From NCBI GenBank assembly GCA_016714005.1, contig JADJOA010000002.1, forward strand, positions 496,001 to 560,000: 64,000 bases of DNA. Reading direction: 5' to 3'. The stretch comes from Bacteroidota bacterium (lineage in GTDB: Bacteria; Bacteroidota; Bacteroidia; AKYH767-A; OLB10). The notes under the pieces were generated by a model. The model did no database searches. It saw only the letters and a list, made by a program, of their open reading frames with translations, and was not told where the DNA came from. Position 1 is the first letter of the stretch. The number at the start of each line of letters is the position of its first letter. The position numbers were made by a program, and so were the translations under genes. Positions 46,911 through 57,389 of this stretch are shown piece by piece.

Positions 46911-47687
46911 ATGAGAAAACAGGTATTCTTACTACTGCTAATTTTATTTACCATTAAAATTAAAGCACAGCCCAACGTTACCCCGGTTGGATGTTTCATA
47001 TTGCTTTTGAAGATGCAAGTGGTGCTAAAGACACTGTATTTTTTATTTTGGATTCTGCGGCAACAAACAACTTTAATGACACGGCCTTTGGCGAGGTAGG
47101 AAATGTCAATGCCCGGTAACGTGTTTCAAGTTTATCTTGCTTTGCTTACACCTACCGATTCAACAAAGTACGATGCAAGACCTTTAAATTCTCTTGGAAT
47201 AGGAGCATATATTTATGCGACTAACGTTCAGTATCCGTTAATTGCGCGTTGGGATACATCTTTATTTAGCAGCCCCATTTTACCTGCACCATATAGGCAC
47301 GCAACATTAGATAACGAATATTTCTTTTTAGTTAATAACTGGGTAGGGCATCAGTATTATAACATGACCAAGGTTGACACCGCTTACATGCCCGTGTTTC
47401 CGTGGGGAAGCGGGCAGCATTTTCCATTGTTTTTTCAGGCAGACAGAGTTACCAGTATCGTTAATAAGGTTAACGATAAACAAGCGGCAATTATTACTCC
47501 TTCAATTGCAGAAAACGGATATGTTGAAGTTTCTATTCAATCAACCAACATTAAGTGTATTGAAGTTTACAGTTGCACCATGCAATTAGTAAGCACAATA
47601 AATTGCAATGCACCCAATGCAAAAAATCAACACCAATACTTTGAAAAAAGGAACGTACTTTTTAAAAATTACAAACCAATTAAATAA
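46911..47687 (+). pseudogene. Secreted protein with likely T9SS C-terminus (about three frameshifts)
   Basis: The N-terminus is a signal peptide (KQVFLLLLILFTIKIKAQ). Reading across frames gives WMFHIAFEDASGAKDTVFFILDSAATNNFNDTAFGEV, then MPGNVFQVYLALLTPTDSTKYDARPLNS, YEYFFLVNNW-type strands (EYFFLVNNWVGHQYYNM) and an end NTLKKGTYFLKITNQL that resembles a sorting domain end. Breaks are near 46995 (one base missing), 47100 (one extra) and 47625 (one extra A). The true stop is uncertain (47687, or 47718 in the corrected frame). It is followed directly by the giant protease gene. The function is unknown. Confidence 0.5.
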
Positions 47688-47695
47688 TATATGCT

Positions 47696-50600
47696 ATGGA
47701 AAATTTATTAAGCTTTAAAAAACTGTTTATTGCAGCAATATGCAGCTTGTTTGCACTAACATTAACCGCTCAGGTAAGCTACTCGCCTGGGGGGTGTGAT
47801 GGAGCTGCCCCCTATGGAGGACCTAACATTAATCCCTCTGCTGTAAAAGAAAGTAAAAACGGATGGGTATTGCCTGTTAACGGTACCATAAATGTGTTGG
47901 TAATTTTTGCAGAGATTAATTATGATGTAACTGCAGACCCTTATGGAGCGCCAAGCGCTAACTGGCAACAGGGACAATTGCCTGTTTTTAAAAATCAGTT
48001 ATACGACCCTGTTATTTCTACCAACCCAACCGGCATTATTACCAAATACTTTAAAGAAGCATCGTTTGGCAATTACAATGTAATAGGAGATTATATTATA
48101 GACCCGCTCAACCCTAATGTTTGCATTACGGTTAATCAGAGTGATTTTGCTGCACAAGGCGGGCAGTTTGGCGCTTTGTTTACCAAAATTAATTCTTTTG
48201 CCAATTTTCAAACAGCAAATAATGTAACAATTACCGATTTTGACAACTGGACATTAACCTCTGATGGTGAACCAAAAATTTTCCCTTCCGTGGATTTGCC
48301 CAATAAATACGACCATGTATGCGTGGTGTGGCGCAACTCTACATCTCCTATTAATCAAAATGGCTATACAGGTCAGGGTTCATTAGGAAATATTTTTGGA
48401 TTGGTAATGGACTCTTACCAGGTAGTTACCGGTCACGATAATATTCCTTATAATATTATGAAGCATGAGTACGGGCATTTGATGGTGGGTGGTAATAATT
48501 TTCATATTGATGGGGGTGGTCAAAATAATTATTTTTTACCACGGGTGGAGGTGGGTTGGGGAGTTATGACTGCCGCCAATGGTTCTTTGCAAACATGCAG
48601 CAGTTGGGACAGGGACAGATTTGACTGGAAAGGACCCGGCAAAACAATGACCATTAGCTGCCGTAATGCTGCCAATACAGCCGAGGTAATTGGAGATTTA
48701 GATGCAACTAATGCAACGCAAGCCGGCACCTACATTTTGCGCGATTTTCAAACTACAGGCGATGCTGTTAGAATAAAACTGCCCAACACACCGGCAGGTA
48801 AATATGAGCAATGGTTATGGATAGAAAACCACAACGGATTTGCCATGAACGGAAGCGTGTTTGATAAATTTATGTACCAGGATAACCCGTGCAGGCAAAC
48901 TGCGCTCTATGGGTTATATGCATACATACAAATAGATAAAAATGTAAAAAGCGGACCTAATACCTACGGTGGTAATGGCAACTTTAAAAGAACTGTATGT
49001 GCCGATGGCAATTTTGATTACACCTTTGACGGCAGCCAAATTTTAAATACGTGCATAGCTTATGGTATGGCGCAACCTTTTCAAAAATATGTTCCCAATC
49101 CGCTTTCAGGCGACCAAGACCAGCAGATTATCCATCATGACAAAAACAACGATTTAAGTTTATTTGGAGATGCTTACTCCCCTTTTTTAGAAACAAAAAT
49201 TCTTGCTTTTTTCGATAACCTTGCCATGCACGGACTTTCAAGACATGCCTTTACATATCAGGGAAACAAAAAAATTGGCATTGGAAGTAACCCCTCACCA
49301 GCAAGTAAAATGAATTTGAGTAATTCTTCAACTTTGGAGCTATCAGATGTAAAAAACTTACGAAGCATTTACCTGAATGGCATATCAGTAGAAATAATAA
49401 ACCAGGCGGCTAATGGAGAAATTACGGTATTGGTAAGGTTTGATGATATTGATGTAAACAACAATGTAAGCTGGTGTGGCGATGATATTGTACTAAGCCC
49501 GCCCCATGTGAGCACTGCCGGAGGCTTGGCTTTAAATGTAAAAGCCGGTAAAATAATTACACTTGACCAAAGCACAACACCCAGCCGATACACAACACCT
49601 ATAAACTACAACGGACAAAATGTTTTTGCAGACCCAACTGTATTTAGAATAAAAACCGGTGCCATAGCGCAATTAGAAGCCAACAGCAAAATAATAGTAC
49701 AAAACGGCAGCACTTTGTTATTAGAACCTGGCGGACAAATAGATATGCTTGCAAACACCGAAATACGCGTAAAAACCGGGAGCAAGCTTATAATGGATCA
49801 GTACAGTTATATAAACAACTATGGTGGCAAAATAATAATAGAAGATGGCGCCACCTTAGAGTACACCAATGGTCTTGTAAACTTATTTAATAGTACCAGT
49901 ACGCTTGAAATTGCCGGGCTGCTTGATTTGAAAACTCCGCTTTCCGGTAACAATGTATTTAAAATTGGAGGTGATGGTTACATTAAATTTAATAGTCCAA
50001 ATACCTCCGGAAACAATATTAATTGTGGCAATGATTGCTACATTGAATTTGGTAATAGTAACAATTCTACAACCCAAAAGGTTGTAGAATTGTTACAAAG
50101 TAAGTTAATAATACCTACTAACCTTATGGGGTTAAGTTTTATGCACGGAAAATATTTCTTTCAAGGCGGAAGCTATATTCAATCGTCAGGCATTAACACA
50201 GGTGTGCTATTTAACTATGCAACCATAACTTCTACCAGCGTTGGATACAACGGGCACTCTGGCATCCGATTAAGCGGACAACCTACAAACGCAAGCTACA
50301 GCAATTTTTATAATGGGGCGTATGGTATTTACAACGTTCAAACGGCTGGTGGCAACAGCATAAGCTTAACTAATTGTGTTTTAATAATTGTGGCACCGGA
50401 TTATATACCTATGATAAAGGGGCTTCGATTACCAACTGCAATTTTGATGGCAATAGAGGTTTTGGATGGTGGGCACAAAAAATGTCATTACTTTGTATAG
50501 TTCAAAACTCAAGTTTTAGTAATATAACTTACAGCACAGCCAATGGCAAAGGAGTAAGATTTGATGGAACGGCATCAGGCACCCTTTTAACATGGAATAG

Positions 50601-51966
50601 CTACTATAATAATAATAGAACAGGTATAGAAATTCAGAATGCGGTACTGGCCGGCTACTGTAATCAAATTTCAAATAATGTTGACAGAGGAATTAATTTG
50701 CTTGGAGGCGCTACGTTAGATTTTGCAGGAGTGGTCAGCACCGGTTACATGCCTATGAATGATATAAGCAATAACCCCATAAGTGTCGGCACCAGCGTAG
50801 CTAAAAATATTTTACTTTCAGATGGATATAATAATTTACAACCCAATGCCGGAGGACTAAGCATAAGCGGAACCATAAAAATGTTTTGCACTCCTCCACC
50901 CAGTATAGTTGCAAATTATAATAATTGGGATGGAACTACATTACCTCCTTCTAACTACAATTTAACAACTGTTGCCGGGCAGGCAGGTTGTACATCTGCA
51001 ATACCTGTTACAATCAGCGATTCTAATCCTGGACCCGTAATAGCATGCGGCAGCAATTCTCAAATGATGGCAGGCACATCGCCCATCAACAATTGCCCAA
51101 CGTGCGATAATATTTATACCCCGCATTTTAGCGGACAAGGTTTAGAAGAAGCCAGCGTAGAAGCATTAGAAAAAACAACACAGGTAGGAGGCAATGATTT
51201 TAAAGAAGCCGTAAACATGTACAACGAAATATTAATGTACAACCTGCCCAACCCCGATGCTGCCGAAAAATATGTGCTAAACCACAGTTATAATAATATG
51301 TTGCCTGCATTAGGTCGCTCTTTCAGAAGCGGGCAAATTACCGAAGCGCAAAACGCAACTGCATTAACACCAGAAGTGCAAAAAACCATAGATGTGCAAA
51401 ACAAACTTATTGTCGAAGCCGCTGCCAATAATGCTTACTTGGATAAGTATTATTTAACCTTAGACAAAGCCCAAACATACCGCCTTGCAGGCAGGCGCGA
51501 TTTGGCTTTTGTGGTGTTAGATGATTTAGCCACGTGGGTACAGCCGGAACAAACCGATTATTTTAACTACTGGAGTTGCACCACGCACATGGAGCAGGAC
51601 TTAATAGACGGCACCATTTCTTACGATGATTTTGTGGCAACTATTGATAACTGCGGCACCTCTGCCAACTACAGGTTTGCACAAACTGCCACTACCCAAA
51701 ATACAAATTCAAGCATAGCAAATATGGCTAAATTGGTTTCGGTTTACCCAAACCCAGTTAAGGACAATCTTACCATAGAAAATTTAACAGGTACACAAAT
51801 AAAAATTGAGTTAACCAATACCATAGGGCAGGTGCTTTACTCCAATAAATTTTCTGAAGCAAACTTTAATTTAAACTGTGCAGCATTTACCAAAGGCATT
51901 TATTCTCTTGCAGTATCTGATGTATCGGGCTTTAAGTTTTCAGTAAAAAAGGTAGTGGTAAATTAG
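47696..51966 (+). CDS. Giant secreted metalloprotease/beta-helix T9SS protein (one frameshift)
   Basis: Corrected length is 1423 residues. A signal peptide (KKLFIAAICSLFALTLTAQ) is followed by a gluzincin-like catalytic domain with the zinc site HEYGH (H257, E258, H261) in NIMKHEYGHLMVGGNNFH. This recalls the M6/immune-inhibitor type. After about residue 620 come right-handed beta-helix strands (KNLRSIYLNG, KIIVQNGSTLLLEPGGQIDM, KLIMDQYSYINNYGGKIIIEDGATLEY), a helical stretch (about 1155-1300) and a T9SS domain (SVYPNPVKDNLTI, FTKGIYSLAVSDVSG, KKVVVN). One T is missing in GTTTTAATAATTG near 50383. A 17-base-pair perfect inverted repeat lies inside at 50058-50096. Confidence 0.8.
50058..50096. 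repeat. Perfect 17-bp inverted repeat inside a coding sequence
   Basis: GTAACAATTCTACAACC (50058-50074), loop CAAAA, GGTTGTAGAATTGTTAC (50080-50096). All 17 pairs match. It has no T tract and encodes part of the beta-helix region. Confidence 0.9.
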
Positions 51967-51975
51967 TTTAACCCT

Positions 51976-52013
51976 AACCCTTGCGAAAGTTTAAAACTTT
52001 CGCAAGGGTTTTT
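51976..52013 (+). terminator. Strong palindromic terminator
   Basis: AACCCTTGCGAAAGTTT (51976-51992) pairs with AAACTTTCGCAAGGGTT (51994-52010), a near-perfect 35-base palindrome with a one-base centre, followed by T. It ends the giant gene. Confidence 0.8.
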
Positions 52014-52582
52014 AACATCATTAGCCACAAAACATGTTACCTTTTGTACCCCGCCTATCATCTATAGCACAAAACAAATTACATTTTTAGTTTCCTCTAT
52101 CAAATTAATGGCAACACTTGTTTCTTTTTGTGCTTTTTGTATCTGCCTAATCGCAAAACATAACATGTCTGGCATTAGATAAAGCATTTTAACCATAAAG
52201 CATATTATAGTATGCCCTTTGTTTAACAGGTTAGTTACTAAAAGTGTTATGTTTTTTGCTCAACAAACCACCATAAAGTAAAAAATTAAACAGAAAACGC
52301 AACCGGTCTTACACCAAAACCTATTGCAGATGCCTGCAATGTTTTGTTTGATTATCAATCCATTATATTTTAATAATAATTTTATAGACGCAAAATTATT
52401 ATTATGTTCAAAAATCTTACATATTTTTTTTGTAATAATATTTAGTAATACTGTAACAATATAAAAAAAATCTCGCTTAAATAGGTAACTCAATACACCA
52501 ATCCCCGGTTACACATCAACCACAAGCGGTTGCTGCTACTAAAGGAACGTGGATGTGAGGAAACAGCAAAATTCTATTACAC
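52014..52582. other. Gene-free AT-rich stretch
   Basis: About 570 bases with no credible ORF. It holds one short hairpin (ATTGCAG-ATGC-CTGCAAT, 52323-52340, followed by GTTTTGTTT) and no other structure I can defend. Confidence 0.4.
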
Positions 52583-53203
52583 ATGAAAAAAAATGTTGTA
52601 CTAAAATTGAGCGGGCTTAGCACCGAAGGTCTCATAAACCTTGGCAACACTATTGTTGAGAAAATGACCGGAAACGGAAATTTTCCTACGCCTCCTGTAT
52701 CAATGACAGATTTGGAAAAAGCTGTTAATGATCTTACCACAGCCTATGCTACTGCAAAATTCAGCCGCAGTAAGGTTGAGTTTGAAAAGGTAAGAACATT
52801 AAAAGCCGATTTAAATTCTGTTCTTGAGCAAGAAGCGGAGTATGTAGATTGGATTGCCAAGGGTGATGTTGCCATCATTTTGAGTGCGGGCATGAATGTA
52901 AACAAAACTCCCCAGAGGCATCCGGCACCTTCACAGGTAACGGATCTGGTAGGAGTGTTTACAGGCATACCCGGCACTATACTGTTGCGTTGGAAACGAT
53001 CTGCATACAGCAAAATGTTCCAGGTGTTTATGACTACCACTCCCGATGTTGCACAAAGCTGGAAACTTATTGATACCATTACCACACGCAGGTTAATGGT
53101 GGAGAATGTTGCCAGCTCAACCAAGTTCTACTTTAAGGTAGTACCGGTAAATGCAGCAGGCGTGGGTCCCGACTCTGAAATTGCCGAAGCCATAGCGGCT
53201 TAA
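52583..53203 (+). CDS. Fibronectin type III domain protein
   Basis: A 206-residue protein without a signal peptide. The first half is helical (LSTEGLINLGNTIVEKMTGN, LEKAVNDLTTAYATAK, EYVDWIAKGDVAIILSAGMNVN). The second half is an FN3 domain (PAPSQVTDLVGVFTGIPGTILLRWKRSAYSKMFQVFMT, then TKFYFKVVPVNAAGVGPDSEIAEAIAA). It is of the type often seen in Bacteroidota, and the role is unknown. The terminator downstream is shared with secA. Confidence 0.7.
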   Translation: MKKNVVLKLSGLSTEGLINLGNTIVEKMTGNGNFPTPPVSMTDLEKAVNDLTTAYATAKFSRSKVEFEKVRTLKADLNSVLEQEAEYVDWIAKGDVAIILSAGMNVNKTPQRHPAPSQVTDLVGVFTGIPGTILLRWKRSAYSKMFQVFMTTTPDVAQSWKLIDTITTRRLMVENVASSTKFYFKVVPVNAAGVGPDSEIAEAIAA

Positions 53204-53212
53204 GCAATAACC

Positions 53213-53232
53213 GGCAGCTAAGCATAGCTGCC
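53213..53232 (+). other. Hairpin without T tract
   Basis: GGCAGCTA (53213-53220), loop AGCA, TAGCTGCC (53225-53232). It is a stable 8-bp hairpin directly upstream of the stronger terminator. Confidence 0.4.
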
Positions 53233-53245
53233 GCGTTGTAAAATG

Positions 53246-53280
53246 AAAAAAGCTGTTCCGTTAGCGGAACAGCTTTTTTT
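53246..53280. terminator. Bidirectional terminator between the FN3 gene and secA
   Basis: AAAAAGCTGTTCCG (53247-53260) pairs with CGGAACAGCTTTTT (53265-53278). An A run precedes it and a T run follows, so it can end transcription from both sides. Confidence 0.8.
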
Positions 53281-53312
53281 GCTTTATATTCAGGGTTTAA
53301 CTTTCAAACAAA

Positions 53313-56300
53313 TCAACCTTCATTAACCCCATGGCAATTCTTAAACTTTTTGCCACTGCCACATGGGCAAGGGTCATTGCGCCCCACTTTTACTTCGGCA
53401 CGCACAGGTTGTGTTTTTTGCGGAGGAGGAGGACCTTGTGGCGGGCGGCCTCCACCGGTGGCTGTTGTGCTAACATTATCTGAACTGCTGGTGCGCAGCT
53501 TGCTCATATCGGTACGTTGTGGCGCTTTTGCCTGCTGTACTTTGTCAGCATCGTTATTTGGTATATAGCCTTTAAACAAAATGATATAATGTCTTTATTT
53601 ACTTTATCCAACATTTGTTTAAAAAGTTCAAAAGACTCAAACTTGTAAATAAGCAACGGATCTTTTTGTTCATACACTGCGTTTTGCACACTTGTTTTTA
53701 ACTCATCCATTTCGCGCAGGTGTTCTTTCCATGCATCATCAATAAGTGCAAGCGTAACCGTTTTTTCAAACGCAAAGTTTAATTCTTTGCCTTTGTTCTC
53801 GTGTGCCTTTTTTAAATTGGCAAGCACCTGTATGCCGCGCATACCATCGGTAAACGGCACCACTATGTTTTCTATCTGATGCCCCTGGTTGGTAAATATT
53901 TGTTCAATAACCGGTGCCGATTTAGATGCAATTAAATCAGATTTTTCTTTGTAGTGCTTATGCGCAGCATCATAAACAAGCGGTGTAAGTTCTTCGGGTT
54001 TTATTTTTAAAAACTCCTGCTCATCTACAGGTGATTCTATAGAAAAGTAACGAAACAAGTCCAACTTAAATTCTTCAAACGCTCTGTTATCGGCATAAGC
54101 ATTTACAATGCTATCGCTTACATCGTATTGTGTGTTTATAATGTCTAATGCCAACCGTTCGCCAAACAAAGCATGTCTGCGTTTTTTATAAATCACTTCG
54201 CGCTGCGCATTCATCACATCATCGTATTCAAGCAATCGCTTGCGCATTCCAAAATTATTTTCCTCCACTTTCTTTTGTGCGCGCTCAATAGATTTTGAAA
54301 TCATGCTGTGTTGTATCACTTCACCTTCTTCAATTCCCATTCTGTCCATGAGCTTTGCAATACGCTCACTGCCGAAAAGTCGCATTAAGTCATCTTCAAG
54401 CGAAACAAAAATTGCGATGAACCGGGATCTCCCTGCCTTCCTGAACGACCACGCAACTGCCTGTCAACCCTTCGCGACTCATGCCGCTCTGTACCAATAA
54501 TGGCTAAACCACCTGCATCTTTCACGCCCGGTCCCAGTTTAATATCAGTACCACGCCCTGCCATGTTGGTAGCAATAGTAACAGTACCCGCAAACCCTGC
54601 TTCGGCAACTATGTCGGCTTCTTTTTTATGCAGCTTTGCGTTAAGTACGTTGTGTTTAATCTTACGCAGGTTAAGCATGCGCGAAAGCAATTCCGAAATT
54701 TCTACCGATGTAGTACCTACCAGCACCGGTCTGCCGGCTTTGGTAAGTTTATCAATCTCTTCAATTACGGCATTGTATTTTTCGCGTTTGGTTTTGTAAA
54801 CCAAATCCTGTTCGTCCTTACGCGAAATTTTTTTGTTGGTAGGAATCACCACCACATCCAATTTATAAATCTGCCAAAACTCGCCTGCTTCTGTTTCGGC
54901 AGTACCTGTCATACCTGCAAGTTTGTGGTACATGCGGAAATAGTTTTGCAGCGTAATGGTTGCATACGTTTGTGTGGCAGCTTCAATCTTTACATTTTCT
55001 TTTGCTTCAATAGCCTGGTGCAATCCATCGCTGTATCTTCTTCCATCCAACACACGACCGGTTTGCTCATCAACAATTTTTACTTTGCCATCGGCAATAA
55101 TGTACTCCACATCTTTTTCAAAAAGAGTGTACGCCTTTAATAATTGATTGATGGTATGTACGCGCTCGCTCTTTACCGCAAAGTCACGCATAAGGGTTTC
55201 TTTCTTTTCTAACTTCTCCTGATCGGTGCCACCGCTTTTTTCTATTTCGGCAATAGCACTGCCAACATCGGGCAATACAAAAAATTGTGAGTCTTCGTTA
55301 TTGGCTGTTATTAACTCAATGCCTTTTTCAGTTAGCTCAACAGTGTTGTTTTTTTCGTCAATAACAAAAAATAATTCTGCATCGGCTTTGTGCATTTCGC
55401 GCTGCTGATCCTGCAAATAGTAGTTTTCTGTTTTTTGCAACAAGGCACGCACGCCTGTCTCGCTCAAAAATTTTACAAGCGCACCATTTTTAGGTAACCC
55501 CCGGTGCGCCCGAAACAAAGGCAATCCGGCTTCGTCATTTTTGCCTTCGTTAAATTTCTTTTTTGCATCAGCTACACATGTGTTTAAATAATTGCGTTGC
55601 GCGTTAAATAATATTTCAACCTTGGGTTTTAATGCAAAAAACTCCTGCGAATCGCCTTTAGGTGTTGGTCCCGAAATAATTAATGGTGTACGCGCATCAT
55701 CAATTAAAACCGAATCCACCTCATCAACTATTGCATAATGATGTTCGCGTTGCACCATATCTTCGGGTGAGCGCGCCATGTTATCGCGCAAATAATCAAA
55801 ACCAAATTCGTTATTGGTACCGTAGGTAATATCGGCAAGGTATGCTTTGCGCCTGTCATCGGAGTTTGGCTGGTGTTTGTCTATACAATCAACCGTTAAC
55901 CCAAGAAATTCAAATATAGGTCCGTTCCATTCGGCATCACGCTTTGCAAGGTAATCGTTAACGGTTACTATATGTACACCGCAGCCTGCAAGAGCATTCA
56001 GGTAAATAGGCAATGTGGCAACTAAAGTTTTTCCTTCACCCGTTGCCATCTCGGCTATTTTTCCCTGGTGCAAAACTGTTCCGCCAATTAACTGCACATC
56101 GTAGTGAATCATGTTCCAGGTAACTGGTGTTCCGTTAGCCAACCATGTATTTTTATAAACAGCATACTCACCTTCTATACGAACATTATCGCGTTTAAGC
56201 ACTAAGTTTCTATCGTGCTCAGTAGCTCTAACGGTAACTTCGGTGTTTTCAGTAAAACGTTTGGCGGTTTCTTTTACAACGCAAAAAGCTTCGGGCAAAA

Positions 56301-56631
56301 GCTCGAGCAATACTTCTTCAATTTTTGAATTGCGTTCTTTTTTTAATTCATCTATGCGTTTGTAAAGCGCTTCCTTTTCCGCAGCTTCCATATCGGGGTT
56401 GGCTTCCGTGGTTTCAGTAAGTTCACTTAATTCGGTTTGAATGGGAGCGATATAATCAGCTATTCTTTGTTTAAACTCATTGGTTTTTTCGCGCAACTCA
56501 TCATTATTAAGATTGCCAATAGATGGTTCAACCTCTTTAATATTTTTAACTATTGGCGTTAAAAGTTTTAAATCGCTCTCAGCCTTTGACCCGAAAAGTT
56601 TTTGAATGGTTTTGTTTACAAAATCTAACAT
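53313..56631 (-). CDS. secA: Preprotein translocase ATPase SecA (two frameshifts)
   Basis: SecA drives Sec export at the inner membrane. ATG 56631 starts MLDFVNKTIQKLFGSKAESDLK; upstream codons do not fit. The helicase motor shows EMATGEGKTLVATLPIYL, DEVDSVLIDDARTPLIISGP, ATNMAGRGTDIKLG and GTERHESRRVDRQLRGRSGRQGDPGSSQF. The C-terminal tail has the zinc motif GRNDPCPCGSGKKFKNCHG. One T is missing near 54405 (restores QFFVSLEDDLMRLFGSERIAKL) and one T near 53582 (restores ISFLFKGYIPN). Corrected length is 1106 residues, normal for Bacteroidota. SecA is essential, so both breaks must be sequence errors. Confidence 0.95.
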
Positions 56632-56831
56632 AATAAAAAAGAGAATGGAAATGATTTTAACAGATACTAAATAAGGGGCAGCGAAAATAGTCAATAATCA
56701 ATCCTTTACCATTTGGCTGACAAAAAGCCGGTTTAAGATTAGTTTAACATGCCAAATGAGCTAAAAAAAATCAATTAAGCGGACATTTTGCAGCCCCATA
56801 TTCAAATGAAATCAATTACTTTAGGCTCGCA

Positions 56832-57389
56832 ATGAAAATGACAAGGAGTGTTTCTTTATTGCTGTTGTTTATTTTACAGTGCCTGCAAAGCGCTTCGCAA
56901 AGCCGCAATGCCACTTTAAAATCTAACGATGGCGAAATTGTTTTTTTGAGCGATGCTCCTATGGAACTTATTACTGCTAAAAGCAAAAAACTGCAATCGG
57001 TTATTAACTCTTCTGAAAGAACTTTTGCATTTGTGGTAAACATTAAATCTTTTGAAGGATTTAATGCCGCCTTGCAGCGCGACCATTTTAATGAGAATTA
57101 TATGGAGAGCTCAAAGTTTCCGGTTGCAAATTTTTCAGGAAAAATAATTGAAGATTATGATTTAAGCATTCCGGGACTTTATAGTGTAAGAGCTAAAGGT
57201 ATTTTAAATATTCATGGCGTACCGCAGGAACGAATTGTTAAAGCGGTAATTAAAGTAACTGAAGGTGGCATAGAGATTTATTCAAAATTCTCAATTATGC
57301 TAAAAGAACACGCCATTAAAGTACCTCGGGTAGTTCACGAAAAAATTTCCACAGAAGTAGATGTTACGGTTAGTGCAAAGCTTAAGTAG
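56832..57389 (+). CDS. YceI-like periplasmic protein, paralogue 1
   Basis: 185 residues. The signal peptide is VSLLLLFILQCLQSASQ. The YceI pattern (GEIVFLSDAPMELITAKSKKLQSVINSS, FAFVVNIKSFEGFNAALQRDHFNENYMESSKFPVANF, GILNIHGVPQ) is a lipocalin-like barrel that in the family binds polyisoprenoids or amphiphiles. A second YceI gene is at 62812 and shares HFNENYMES(S/D)KFP. The propeller kinase start overlaps its 3' end. Confidence 0.87.
   Translation: MKMTRSVSLLLLFILQCLQSASQSRNATLKSNDGEIVFLSDAPMELITAKSKKLQSVINSSERTFAFVVNIKSFEGFNAALQRDHFNENYMESSKFPVANFSGKIIEDYDLSIPGLYSVRAKGILNIHGVPQERIVKAVIKVTEGGIEIYSKFSIMLKEHAIKVPRVVHEKISTEVDVTVSAKLK

Noticed and set aside
54628..55140. 170-codon open frame antisense to secA
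   Set aside because: It lies fully inside the opposite strand of a conserved gene and has a low-complexity composition and no family match.
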